Shown: positions 43,545 to 52,340 of the stretch, piece by piece
Numbering within the stretch: the first letter of the stretch is position 1
Layout of the letters: every line of letters starts with the position of its first letter
Assembly: GCF_000231385.2 (NCBI RefSeq)
Contig: NC_018515.1
Span: 3,430,501-3,494,500 of the forward strand
DNA: 64,000 nucleotides
Source: Desulfosporosinus meridiei DSM 13257
GTDB lineage: Bacteria; Bacillota; Desulfitobacteriia; Desulfitobacteriales; Desulfitobacteriaceae
Direction: 5' to 3'
Notes under the pieces: generated by a model
The model's input: only the letters and a program-made list of their open reading frames with translations
The model's database searches: none
What the model was told of the DNA's origin: nothing
Made by a program: the position numbers and the translations under genes

Positions 43545-45425
43545 TCAAGAAGTTTGTTCGTAAGCCTGGAGTGGATTATTCTTTAAAATATTTTCCACTT
43601 CTTCAAAGCCTGTTGGAAAAGCGAAGTTGTAGCGCGCAGGAAGGGCAAAAACGTATTTGCTGTTATGAGCAAGCTCGCTTGGTCCGATGGGTGCCGCTCC
43701 AATATGAAACTCTTCCCGCTGCAGGGAGCTCCATTGGGCATGTGTAAATATCATAATCGGAATATCCTGTCGTTGGTTTTGAGCAGTCCATTGAGGATGC
43801 CGGATGGAAATCAGCGGTCCCGTTTCCACAATTTCTCCTAGTGAACCTTTCAAGCCTAAACCTTCCCAGGTAGACATGATTATCGAATGGCCTTGCCAAC
43901 TCTCCGGCAAGGAAAAATTAAAACCATATTGAGGATTTTGGTACACCTTAGGGTCAGTTTCCACGTAGGCACCAAGATGGACAGCGGTAATCAACCAGCG
44001 ATTTTCAACTTTCCCTACGCTAAGATCAATTGGCCGCTTGGCGGCAACACCGCCATTTTGCATCTCCACACTCGTTATCTCCAAGACTTCACCCTTCACG
44101 TCATACTCAGATTTCGTTGATTTCTCAATGCTTAGAATTCCTATTCGATCCGGCCATGGACTTGAGACCACCCTGCCCGGAACATTCTGAAGATCTTTTT
44201 GCCATGCCGACAAAAGCTCGGGGGAAACAAGGTCTCCGTAGTTCTCTTGGATACTTTTGTTTACGTAATCTTTTGGCGCAGTAAGGGGAACTGCCTGAAG
44301 TTTCTTGCCGAAATTCTCAACTAAACTGATAACTTCTGCTTCAGCACCTTCATCCTGAGTTTCGGTTATACTTGCACCAGGACTTTTATCTTCGCTCTTG
44401 GGAAGTGCCCCCGTAAGCAATACAATTCCGGCAATGATCACTACTGCAACCGCAGCAAAAGAAGCTATAAAAGGATATTTCCGACCGTTCAAGACGTTTT
44501 TCACTCTATCCTTTAAATTTCCCTCCGTAAAAGCGGATACGGCTATAACCGGCCTTCGTTTCCCCACACAAGAAGCAACATCCACCAATGCCCTTGCATA
44601 TTCCCTGCGCCTTTCACTGGAATAGTTTCTAACAACCGCCCTGTCACACGCCCGTTCTCCGTCGTTTTTCAGCCAAGCGAAGGACAACCAGACTACCGGA
44701 TTAAACCAATAAACCGCTTTAAGCAGGAACAAAATAAGATTGACCAGGTAATCCCTGCGTTTGATATGCATCAGCTCGTGGGAGAGGATTGCTATGATCC
44801 TTTCGTCTGTCAGGTTCCTATAAATGCCCTCGGGCAGGATAATCACAGGCTTAAGAAAGCCAAAAATAAACGGTATCTCAAAGGACCCCGTGAAGTAAAG
44901 CGAGGCTTTGCTGCGCATCTTCAGGTCAGCTTTACATTTTTCCAACAGACCTAACCGTCTGTCGTCCGGTTCTTCTACTGTTGCCCTAAGAATTCTGGAC
45001 GTTTTGAGATAAGAGAATAACAACACAGCGAACATCACCAGAATACCGAGAACCCAAATCAGCGCTGCGACATTCCAGAGGTCAAGTCCGTGTACAGGAA
45101 CAGGCAATTCTGGAGTTAAGACTGGAGGCTGCTGATTTACAGGATTGATCAATACACCAGTGGTCATTGGCGGCAACACCCTATTGACCTTATCCAGGAC
45201 AGGGAAAGGAGTAACTTGATTAAACAAGGTAAACAGGCTAAACATACTTTTGATATCAAAAGGAATCACCAATTTGAACAGAAATACAAACCATATTCCG
45301 TAATGAAAGGAAGAAGACAGCCGTTTGCCGCATACTACTTTTATCAGCATAATTGCCACAGCCACAACAGTTGCATACAAGCTGATATTCAGTACCCCTT
45401 TGAAAATGTTCTCAAGCATTTTCAT
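43545..45425 (-). CDS. BlaR1/MecR1-type sensor protease (M56) with novel C-terminus
   Basis: 626 residues. N-terminal half: membrane segments around 10-30, 42-55, 117-140 and after 310, and the M56 zinc motif H216-E-L-M-H220. Instead of a penicillin-binding sensor, the extracellular half (about 345-626) has a DUF-like domain with GKKLQAVPLTAPKDYV and a second one with GFNFSLPESWQGHS. So the ligand is unlikely to be a beta-lactam. It overlaps the blaI-like gene by 14 bases. Confidence 0.88.
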   Translation of the reverse strand: MKMLENIFKGVLNISLYATVVAVAIMLIKVVCGKRLSSSFHYGIWFVFLFKLVIPFDIKSMFSLFTLFNQVTPFPVLDKVNRVLPPMTTGVLINPVNQQPPVLTPELPVPVHGLDLWNVAALIWVLGILVMFAVLLFSYLKTSRILRATVEEPDDRRLGLLEKCKADLKMRSKASLYFTGSFEIPFIFGFLKPVIILPEGIYRNLTDERIIAILSHELMHIKRRDYLVNLILFLLKAVYWFNPVVWLSFAWLKNDGERACDRAVVRNYSSERRREYARALVDVASCVGKRRPVIAVSAFTEGNLKDRVKNVLNGRKYPFIASFAAVAVVIIAGIVLLTGALPKSEDKSPGASITETQDEGAEAEVISLVENFGKKLQAVPLTAPKDYVNKSIQENYGDLVSPELLSAWQKDLQNVPGRVVSSPWPDRIGILSIEKSTKSEYDVKGEVLEITSVEMQNGGVAAKRPIDLSVGKVENRWLITAVHLGAYVETDPKVYQNPQYGFNFSLPESWQGHSIIMSTWEGLGLKGSLGEIVETGPLISIRHPQWTAQNQRQDIPIMIFTHAQWSSLQREEFHIGAAPIGPSELAHNSKYVFALPARYNFAFPTGFEEVENILKNNPLQAYEQTS

Positions 45426-45807
45426 CCCCTCCTTTGACCGTTTTGTCGATCAAGTCCTGGAGCTCTTTCAATTCCCCATTGGACAGAGCCTTATTTTTAA
45501 TAAATTGAGAAAATAACTGATTAAAGGAGCCTTGATAAACTCTGTCGATAAAGGACTTTGTTTCGCTGATTAGTATTTCATCCCGTCCAAAAAGGGGAAC
45601 GCAGTTGAACCCCGGCTCCCTCCGCTCAATTATCCCTTTCTCAACGAGACGTTTGATAAAGGTGTAAGTAGTATTCTTGAAATGAGCACCGTTTTCCGGT
45701 TTTAGGAAATGGGCTGCAATATCCACAGCGAACATTTCCTTGTTCTTCCAGATAATCTCCATAATTTCAAGCTCGCGCTCTGTGACCTTTGGAATTTCCT
45801 GTTGCAT
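45412..45807 (-). CDS. BlaI/MecI/CopY-family repressor
   Basis: 131 residues: N-terminal winged helix (VTERELEIMEIIWKNKEMF, NTTYTFIKRLVEKGIIERRE) and a C-terminal dimerisation helix region. Partner of the M56 sensor downstream, which should cleave it on signal. Two palindromes upstream (45822-45864) are the likely autoregulatory operators. Confidence 0.9.
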   Translation of the reverse strand: MQQEIPKVTERELEIMEIIWKNKEMFAVDIAAHFLKPENGAHFKNTTYTFIKRLVEKGIIERREPGFNCVPLFGRDEILISETKSFIDRVYQGSFNQLFSQFIKNKALSNGELKELQDLIDKTVKGGDENA

Positions 45808-45821
45808 TTATATCGCCACCA

Positions 45822-45864
45822 TTCTAAAGCGTTAGTACATTATGTTTATTCTAATGCTTTAGAA
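45822..45864 (-). promoter_or_regulatory. Twin operators of the blaI-like gene
   Basis: TTCTAAAGCGTTAGTA (45822-45837) and TTCTAATGCTTTAGAA (45849-45864), both near-palindromes with centres 27 bp apart, directly before the repressor gene. Confidence 0.65.
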
Positions 45865-46024
45865 CAGCAAATGTCAATAGCTTATCGCAGAGAAGAATTA
45901 CCCGAGATAATGGTAGTACTGTCATACACCTTGCTATCCCGGAGCAATCTGAATCCTCCGGCAACTCTTATCTTTGAATAGGAACAACAGGGAACACTTT
46001 ATCCGGAGCCGTACGCCCCCAGTT

Positions 46025-46058
46025 TCAGAGAGGCCACCACGGACGGTGGCCCCTCTGA
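46025..46058. terminator. Hairpin after the CPBP protease gene
   Basis: TCAGAG-A-GGCCACC pairs with GGTGGCC-C-CTCTGA over 14 bp around a 6-base loop; little T-run. Confidence 0.5.
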
Positions 46059-46104
46059 GGAACCCTAAAACGATAAAGCATTAATTCTTTTTCTTACGAG
46101 ATCA

Positions 46105-46806
46105 TCAATAATTATCACATTCTTTTTGTGCATAGAACTTAATAAATAAATAAGTTAACATTGTAACCCCAATATTTTGTGTAAGAAAGTTGACTAATGA
46201 TGGCACTCCTGTTAGCTGAGTATAGTACAATCCTTTCACTGGAATTAATATTTGATCTCCCATTGGGCCTTTAGAAAAAATAGCGTTCGTGGTAAAATTC
46301 CACCCCAAATGAAGACCTATAGGTAATGCCATTGACTTAGACTTTAAAAATCCTAAAGCCCATATTAAGCCCATGAAACCTGTTATTAAAAAAACTATTA
46401 CCATTGATGCAATATTTCCAAACAAGCCATAAGAGAACCAATGATATATACCAAAACAAATGGCAGAAAGAACAATTCCTTTTTTAGCACCTAGCCTTTG
46501 TATGGCAATATAAAGTAATGCTCCTCTGAAAATAAACTCTTCAAATAAAACGGACTTTAAATTCCACCACAGGTAGTTCGGTATGTCCATATAATTCAAA
46601 TTGTCATTTAGTTTCCAAGATAGATGGGTTAATTCTGAGTTTAAAATTTCAACCAAAATACATGACATGCTAGCAAACAATAAGCCAAGAAATAATTGCA
46701 GTATTCTCTTTTTTGGGGGATAGAACCCTAGTGCAGATAAACTTTGTTTTTGTAAAATCCCAAGTATTAACCATGATAGTACCAATTGGACTATTATTCC
46801 TACCAC
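46105..46806 (-). CDS. CPBP-family intramembrane metalloprotease
   Basis: 233 residues, about six membrane segments. Motif 1 E89-E90-F-I-F-R94-G, motif 2 FGIYHW and motif 3 HLGWNF are all present, so the glutamate/histidine protease site is complete. The family covers prenyl-protein processing and bacteriocin self-immunity. GTG start with GGAGGGG upstream. No bacteriocin gene was seen beside it. Confidence 0.85.
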   Translation of the reverse strand: MVGIIVQLVLSWLILGILQKQSLSALGFYPPKKRILQLFLGLLFASMSCILVEILNSELTHLSWKLNDNLNYMDIPNYLWWNLKSVLFEEFIFRGALLYIAIQRLGAKKGIVLSAICFGIYHWFSYGLFGNIASMVIVFLITGFMGLIWALGFLKSKSMALPIGLHLGWNFTTNAIFSKGPMGDQILIPVKGLYYTQLTGVPSLVNFLTQNIGVTMLTYLFIKFYAQKECDNY

Positions 46807-47253
46807 TTCGCCCCTCCAATCAATAACCCGCGCATGGACGTGCGACTTTTCGCGTACGTTTTGTTCAACTCCGGAATCTCCCGAATAAGCATTCAGGTAA
46901 TCCTTTACTCATTTAGGTTTAACCAGTCTCAAATTAAAACCTCCTGGAGTCAAGCTACCTCTAAATTCTGCCCAGATTATATGAAGTATAATAAAAATCA
47001 CACCCGAATTCACAACGAATATTTTTATATATTTAGTGCGAAAAACCGTGTGATTTCGAGTGCGAATTACTGTCAGCTCCTGACTTACAAAGCGCCTAAC
47101 CCCTTCCACTCCTATCTTAAAGAAACCCAGCCTAAAAGCCCTCCGTGTTTCATGTCGGAGGACCTTTGGACTGGGTTATAACCTTGTTTATTATATTTCT
47201 GTGATGATGTCAATCGGGTCAGACTACGGAGTTCGAGATATTCAACCTTTTAT
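46807..47253. other. Intergenic region with a structured hairpin
   Basis: No supported gene. At about 47117-47180 AACCCAG...CTGGGTT arms enclose an inner CTCCG/CGGAG stem. Read on the minus strand it is followed by TTTCTTT, so it could terminate a minus-strand transcript. Confidence 0.45.
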
Positions 47254-47433
47254 TCAGTTGATAGGTTCCCATTTACATCGTACAGGAGAAGTAATCATAT
47301 TTTCCTTTTTCAATTCTTTAAATGCTTTATCTATTTCTTTACGGTCCAATCCTGTAATCTTCTCAATTTCTCCCGCACTCACAGGTTTTCCTGCTTCTTT
47401 CATTGCTTTCATCACATCTTCTAAGATACTCAT
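47254..47433 (-). CDS. Small winged-helix DNA-binding protein
   Basis: 59 residues, nearly all one winged helix: VMKAMKEAGKPVSAGEIEKI, then GLDRKEIDKAFKELKKENMI and SPVRCKWEP. SD AAAGGATG lies 7 bases before ATG. Small stand-alone wHTH proteins of this form are common in clostridia and archaea; target unknown. Too short to be found by length-filtered gene calling. Confidence 0.75.
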   Translation of the reverse strand: MSILEDVMKAMKEAGKPVSAGEIEKITGLDRKEIDKAFKELKKENMITSPVRCKWEPIN

Positions 47434-47946
47434 TATTAATCATCCTTTCATTATTTATTTACATTATTTGCCCTGTCATTCTAGTGCTGTTATAAACAAA
47501 TCGCTCTCTAATATCTTGCGTAAATACTGGAATATGCCGGTTTTTCGCCTTACATATGTATGCTCTTTTTTTACGTTAAGCACGACCTCACATAATCAAC
47601 CGGCAAATCCATACGAGTTGCCGTGCTCCTCTATAGATACCTTTTCTTCCTAACATTATGAGCACTCAATAGAAAAGCTATTCCATAATCCAATAAATAT
47701 AGGCATTATAAATTCAGATAATTAAGGAAGGGAGCACTTCTTCAATCAGCCATTTCATTGCTGGATTTATTTCTTCGATTACACCGATACGTTTAAGTAC
47801 CAATGTCACGCCGAGTGTAGGTATTTTCACGATCCTAGGAGGATTTTCAGAATAAATGCGGAAGTATTAAAGCTTATTCATCTGGATATACCCTATTATA
47901 AAAATATCATATTCCGTCAAACAAATTGAGGATTGGGGATATTTAA
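47434..47946. other. Intergenic region with a possible gene remnant
   Basis: On the minus strand 47872-47723 encodes NPPRIVKIPTLGVTLVLKRI and EEINPAMKWLIEEVLPSL before a stop. It looks like the end of a lost protein, without a start. No other feature recognised. Confidence 0.35.
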
Positions 47947-48882
47947 TTGCTGAATCGACTGATGAAGGCTTTAAGTGGAAAATCTCAAAGTCGGGGAATT
48001 GTTTATGCTGTTTTGTCTTATCTGTTATGGGGAATTCTCCCTTTATATTGGAAAGCCTTAAAGCAAATTAATGCGGACGAAATACTTGCTTCTCGAATTA
48101 CCTGGTCCTTTGTATTTCTCCTGCTCATTATGATAATTATTGGAGGCTTAAAGGACCTTAAACAGGTTATTTCAACTCCGAAAACCTTAATTGGGGTTTT
48201 TTTGGGCTCGCTCTTAATCAGTGCTAACTGGTTTATCTATATCTGGGCGGTGAATTGTAATCATGTCATTGAAACAAGTTTAGGTTATTATATTAATCCG
48301 CTGTTTACGGTGCTATTAGGGGTTACCGTCTTACATGAGAGAATTGACCGCTGGCAGATTACCTCATTAGGATTAGCCTTGTTAGGTGTGCTGATCATCA
48401 CGTTTCAATATGGACAAATCCCTTGGATTGCTCTGTCCCTGGCAATTTCTTTTGGCCTCTATGGATTAGTTAAGAAGCTGTCGAACCTCTCCTCCATCAT
48501 TGGCCTTACCATGGAAACAATGATGATTACGCCCTTAGCTTTAGGGTACATGGTTTATAAACAAGTCGAAGGCACAAGTTCTTTAAGCGCTCTGCCGCTG
48601 AATATCTGGATCTTAGTGGTTATGACCGGAGTTATCACAGCCACACCTCTTTTATTATTTGCTCAGGCTGCCAAATGTGTCCCCTTATCAACCCTGGGAT
48701 TCATCCAATATCTGTCTCCCAGCATTGGCCTTTTACTGGGGATTTTCTTGTTTAAAGAATCCTTCACGAGGGTGGACCTTATAAGCTTTGGTTTAATTTG
48801 GCTGGCTTTAGGGACATACTCTTTTTCTAGGAAGGAATTTATAAACTCCCTGCATAAGAAGCGTTTAATTAGGTTTTCATGA
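47947..48882 (+). CDS. rarD: RarD-type EamA-family transporter
   Basis: 311 residues, ten hydrophobic segments in two EamA halves. RarD hallmarks are YLLWGILPLYWKAL near the start, WFIYIWAVNCNHVIETSLGYYINPL, and GFIQYLSPSIGLLLGIFLFKE. Drug/metabolite transporter superfamily; substrate unknown. TTG start. Confidence 0.9.
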   Translation: MLNRLMKALSGKSQSRGIVYAVLSYLLWGILPLYWKALKQINADEILASRITWSFVFLLLIMIIIGGLKDLKQVISTPKTLIGVFLGSLLISANWFIYIWAVNCNHVIETSLGYYINPLFTVLLGVTVLHERIDRWQITSLGLALLGVLIITFQYGQIPWIALSLAISFGLYGLVKKLSNLSSIIGLTMETMMITPLALGYMVYKQVEGTSSLSALPLNIWILVVMTGVITATPLLLFAQAAKCVPLSTLGFIQYLSPSIGLLLGIFLFKESFTRVDLISFGLIWLALGTYSFSRKEFINSLHKKRLIRFS

Positions 48883-48970
48883 ATGTCTTCTATGCGCCTT
48901 ATGAACCGGGTTATGAATAAATAGCGTTAAATTGTGTTGTATAACTGTATTTTAAATCATTATTCTGATA

Positions 48971-48999
48971 TTGACACCGGCTAAGATCCTTGGTATACT
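48971..48999 (+). promoter_or_regulatory. Promoter of the ilvBN operon
   Basis: TTGACA (48971-48976), 17-base spacer, TATACT (48994-48999), with TGG before the -10. Confidence 0.9.
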
Positions 49000-49005
49000 G
49001 ACCAA

Positions 49006-49331
49006 ACAAAAGCAAATTGCAATGCGATGATTAGGAGAAGTACATACTCCCGATATTTAAGAGAGAAGATGGTTGGTGCGAATCTTCATGGAGGAAGTAT
49101 GGAAGTAGCCTTTGAGCAGTGAACCGAACGAGAGAAATCTTTAGTAGACTTCAACGGAGTTTCCGCCGTTACAAGGAAAGCGGTATCGATTACAGTAGTC
49201 GTGCTGATTTTATTCAGAACCATACATGTTTTCCGTACTGACAGAGTGCAGAGGTTTTTCCTCTGAATTTAGGTGGTAACACGGAAGTAGATTCGCCCTA
49301 AGCTAAAGTAAAATTTAGCTTAGGGTTTTTT
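49006..49331 (+). promoter_or_regulatory. T-box leader of ilvBN
   Basis: Stem I features AGAGAGAAGATGG and GGTGCGAATC are present. The T-box sequence TTAGGTGGTAACACGG ends at 49284 and is followed by a terminator: 12-bp stem CCCTAAGCTAAA (49296-49307) with TTTAGCTTAGGG (49314-49325), then six T's. The specifier region reads GGAAGTAGCC (near 49100-49112). GUA (Val) is my best reading, but other triplets are possible. Uncharged branched-chain tRNA should prevent termination. Confidence 0.88.
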
Positions 49332-49368
49332 ATTTCCTTTTATAAATTTTTAAGGAGGAGACAAGACT

Positions 49369-51096
49369 ATGGAACAAATCAGAGGCACCAGTTTATTGGT
49401 AAAAGCGTTACAGGAAGAAGGAGTAGATACAATCTTTGGTTATCCGGGCGGGCTGGTAACGGATATTTTCGACGAACTTTATCACCAGGACGATATTAAA
49501 GTTGTCTTGCCGCGCCATGAGCAGGCCCTGGTTCATGAGGCAGACGGTTATGCACGTTCGACAGGTAAAGTGGGAGTCTGCCTGGTGACCGGCGGTCCCG
49601 GCGCGGCAAATATGGTCACCGGAATTGCAACCGCTTACTATGACAGTGTGCCGCTGGTTTGCTTATCAGGGCAGGTTGCCTCCAGCCTGATTGGAGACGA
49701 TGCCTTTCAGGAGGCCGATATCGTCGGGATCACCAGAAATATTTGTAAACATGGAGTTATTGTTAACGATCGCAAGAATCTAGGCAGAATACTCAAAGAA
49801 GCTTTCTATATTGCCAGAACCGGGAAACCCGGTCCGGTCTTAGTTGATTTGCCTAAGAATGTTATGGTGGAGCTAGGCAGTGATGAATATCCGGACAAGG
49901 TGAATATCCGGGGGTACAAGCCAAGTACAAAAGTCCACATCGGACAGCTTAAAAAGGCGATAGATTTATTAAATACTTCCAAAAAACCGATTTTCCTGAT
50001 TGGCGGAGGCGTCAATATCGCCGGAGCCCAGGCTGAACTGACCAAGCTGGTGGAACTGACCAAGATTCCTGTGGTCACCACCATGATGGGCAAAGGCAGT
50101 ATTGATACGAAACATCCCTACTATCTCGGCAACGTAGGCATGCATGGCAGTTATGCCGCCAATATGGCCGTTACGGAATGTGATCTGCTCTTTTCCATCG
50201 GAACAAGATTCAGTGATCGGGTTACGAGTAAAATCAGTGAATTTGCCCGCAAGGCTAAAATCGTGCATATCGATATTGATTCAGCTGCCATCTCCAAGAA
50301 TATCAAGGTGGATATACCCATTGTCGCCGACGCCAAAGAAGCCATTACAGCTATGCTTAACTATGTAAACGAGCATGAGACAGCGGAATGGCTGCAGCAG
50401 CTTTTAAGCTGGCAAGCGGCACACCCCCTTACTATGCAGAGTAACAACGGGCTGACAGCTAAAAAAGTCATTGACCATATCAATGAAACCTGCCAAGACG
50501 CCATCGTCGTGACGGACGTGGGCCAACACCAAATGTGGACCATTCAGTTTTTAGAGTTAAATAGGAATATGCAGCTCTTAACTTCAGGGGGTATGGGAAC
50601 AATGGGCTATGGTTTCCCTGCTGCCCTAGGTGCCAAACTGGGTAATGAGGATAAAACGGTGATTTGCATTTCCGGTGACGGGGGAATGCAGATGAACATT
50701 CAAGAGCTGGCTACTGCTGTGGCTGAGGAGCTTCCTGTGATTATCTGCCTGTTTAACAACAGTTCTTTAGGCATGGTAAGACAGGTGCAAACCCTCTTTT
50801 TCGAGAAGAATTATTCAAGTATCTGTACCAGACGGAGGAAATCATGCCCCAGAAAATGCAGCGGTACAAGTGATCAATGTCCTCCCTATTCACCGGATTT
50901 TGTAGCCTTGGCTAAAGCTTACGGAGCGGAAGGTATCCGGGTGACCACAGAAGAGGAAATTGCGTCTGCCTTCCAACAGGCCTTAGAAAACACCCATGGT
51001 CCTACGATCATCGAATTTATCATTGACAAAGACGATCTTGTTCTGCCTATGGTCCAAGGCGGCAAACCATTGTATGAGATGATTTTAGAACATTAA
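49369..51096 (+). CDS. ilvB: Acetolactate synthase large subunit
   Basis: 575 residues, ThDP enzyme of branched-chain amino acid synthesis. Catalytic Glu in PRHEQALVHEADGYAR; FAD/substrate part GGGVNIAGAQ; ThDP motif GDGGMQMN...NNSSLGMVRQ. An insert after NYSS carries four Cys (486, 493, 497, 504; C-x6-C-x3-C-x6-C) before PDFVALAKAYG, where Escherichia-type enzymes have a short loop. Clostridia and methanogens share such inserts as far as I recall. SD AGGAGG before ATG. Confidence 0.93.
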   Translation: MEQIRGTSLLVKALQEEGVDTIFGYPGGLVTDIFDELYHQDDIKVVLPRHEQALVHEADGYARSTGKVGVCLVTGGPGAANMVTGIATAYYDSVPLVCLSGQVASSLIGDDAFQEADIVGITRNICKHGVIVNDRKNLGRILKEAFYIARTGKPGPVLVDLPKNVMVELGSDEYPDKVNIRGYKPSTKVHIGQLKKAIDLLNTSKKPIFLIGGGVNIAGAQAELTKLVELTKIPVVTTMMGKGSIDTKHPYYLGNVGMHGSYAANMAVTECDLLFSIGTRFSDRVTSKISEFARKAKIVHIDIDSAAISKNIKVDIPIVADAKEAITAMLNYVNEHETAEWLQQLLSWQAAHPLTMQSNNGLTAKKVIDHINETCQDAIVVTDVGQHQMWTIQFLELNRNMQLLTSGGMGTMGYGFPAALGAKLGNEDKTVICISGDGGMQMNIQELATAVAEELPVIICLFNNSSLGMVRQVQTLFFEKNYSSICTRRRKSCPRKCSGTSDQCPPYSPDFVALAKAYGAEGIRVTTEEEIASAFQQALENTHGPTIIEFIIDKDDLVLPMVQGGKPLYEMILEH

Positions 51097-51124
51097 GTAT
51101 TAGAGTACTAAGGAGGAAAAAAAC

Positions 51125-51622
51125 ATGGAAAAGCGCTGGCTTTCACTTTTTGTGGAAAATGATATCGGAGTATTGGCCAAGATTTCAGGCCTGTTTTCCG
51201 GCAAAGCCTATAATTTAGAAAGTCTGACGGTGGGCATGACAGAGGATGAAACTGTTTCCAGAATGACCATAAGATTAATCAGTGACGATGAGACCTTTGA
51301 ACAAATTAAGAAGCAATTAAATCGCTGTGTAGAAGTCATCAAGGTCGTCGATTTTACTGATACTCCCATTCATATGAAGGAATTACTCTTTGTTAAAGTC
51401 AGAAAATGCTCTAAAGGGGATCTGGATGAATTGTTCAGAATTGCCGAGGTCTTTGGGGTTTCAATCACAGATTATGATAAAGAAAGTGTTTTAATGGAAT
51501 GCGTGCAAACGGAAAGCAAGAACAACGCTCTGATTTCACTCTTGAGCAGTGATTTCCAAAGCATTGAAGTGGTTAGAGGCGGAAGTGTGGCCATAGAATC
51601 TATTACTATCACTGAGCGGTGA
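51125..51622 (+). CDS. ilvN: Acetolactate synthase small (regulatory) subunit
   Basis: 165 residues. N-terminal ACT domain (LSLFVENDIGVLAKISGLFSG-type start, NLESLTVGMTEDETVSRMTI) and the C-terminal domain with RIAEVFGVSITDYDKESV. Confers valine feedback on IlvB. 28 bases after ilvB with AAGGAGG before ATG. The operon ends here; no ilvC follows. Confidence 0.93.
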   Translation: MEKRWLSLFVENDIGVLAKISGLFSGKAYNLESLTVGMTEDETVSRMTIRLISDDETFEQIKKQLNRCVEVIKVVDFTDTPIHMKELLFVKVRKCSKGDLDELFRIAEVFGVSITDYDKESVLMECVQTESKNNALISLLSSDFQSIEVVRGGSVAIESITITER

Positions 51623-51662
51623 TTAGAGGGTTGTTCATTCTCGTAAAAAGGCAGATGCATAA

Positions 51663-51709
51663 TTTATTGTATGAGAAGTGGGTTGGGATATCTGACAAGG
51701 CCTAGAAAA
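51663..51709 (+). pseudogene. 3' end remnant of an ABC-F gene
   Basis: Encodes LLYEKWVGISDKA-stop, matching the end of the ABC-F protein (FLYEKWVRISEKS), and continues with the same AGAAA bases after the stop. Confidence 0.8.
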
Positions 51710-51718
51710 CAAGGGTTA

Positions 51719-51741
51719 GCCGCCTCATAACACGAGGCGGC
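51719..51741 (+). repeat. GCCGCCTC hairpin repeat (possible ilvBN terminator)
   Basis: GCCGCCTC-ATAACAC-GAGGCGGC followed by CTGCTTTGTTCC; lies 97 bases after ilvN. Confidence 0.65.
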
Positions 51742-51789
51742 CTGCTTTGTTCCTCACCCCAACATTACCAAGTCCTCACCTGCAGCCAC

Positions 51790-52077
51790 CTAAACTTCTT
51801 CCAAAAATTTCACCTGGATCTTACCCTCCAAAAGTTCTTCAAACTTTTGGGCTGCCGCCTGAAAATAAGCTGAACGCCCATGGACTTTGAAGGCCTCCTT
51901 ATCCTTGTATTTTTCAAAGAAAACAATTTCAGTCGGGTCATTTTTTACCACATGAGGTATGTACATCAAACAGTCCTTTTCCTTAGCCAGAACTTCTTTG
52001 GCCAATTGCGCACAAATTTCGGCCACTTCAGCCTCTTTGCCGGTTTTTACCTTCAAGGTTGCCATTAAGGTCAACAA
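51790..52077 (-). CDS. ABM-domain monooxygenase-like protein
   Basis: 95 residues, antibiotic-biosynthesis-monooxygenase ferredoxin-like fold: LTLMATLKVKTGKEAEV, CLMYIPHVVKNDPTEIVFFEKYKDKEAF and HGRSAYFQA. TTG 52077 is preferred since GGAG lies 8 bases upstream and the product then starts like the family (MLTLMATL); ATG 52083 lies only 2 bases from the SD. Members act as small oxygenases or signal-molecule (AI-2, LsrG-like) enzymes. Confidence 0.8.
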   Translation of the reverse strand: MLTLMATLKVKTGKEAEVAEICAQLAKEVLAKEKDCLMYIPHVVKNDPTEIVFFEKYKDKEAFKVHGRSAYFQAAAQKFEELLEGKIQVKFLEEV

Positions 52078-52257
52078 TTCCATCACTCCTTTGTTTTTCA
52101 CTCGGAACGCAGTAACTATATTCAACATTCAGGCAATTTCCCCCTGCAAAGTAGCGCTGCACTTTGCTTACTCCACTTTAAACAAAAGTATCCAATGGAA
52201 CTTCCGTCAAGACTCTCAATTAATTTCTGATCCTAGCCACATGCGACTAGGATATTA

Positions 52258-52287
52258 TAAAAAGCCTATTGGTCATAAACCATAGGC
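52258..52287 (-). terminator. Terminator after the C1q-like gene
   Basis: Minus-strand stem GCCTATGG / CCAATAGGC (one bulge) followed by TTTTTAT. Confidence 0.65.
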
Positions 52288-52340
52288 AAATTATTCTTAT
52301 CTCGAGTTAATATGCTTGATCCGAATTCGGTTCAATATTC

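Noticed and set aside
45709-45981. Plus-strand ORF across the blaI operator region
   Set aside because: Runs antisense through blaI and its operators; no SD and no family resemblance.
46786-47181. 131-codon plus-strand ORF beside the CPBP protease
   Set aside because: Low-complexity translation, no SD, and antisense to the start of the protease gene.
49806-50368. Several antisense ORFs within ilvB
   Set aside because: Codon-bias shadows of a strongly conserved gene.
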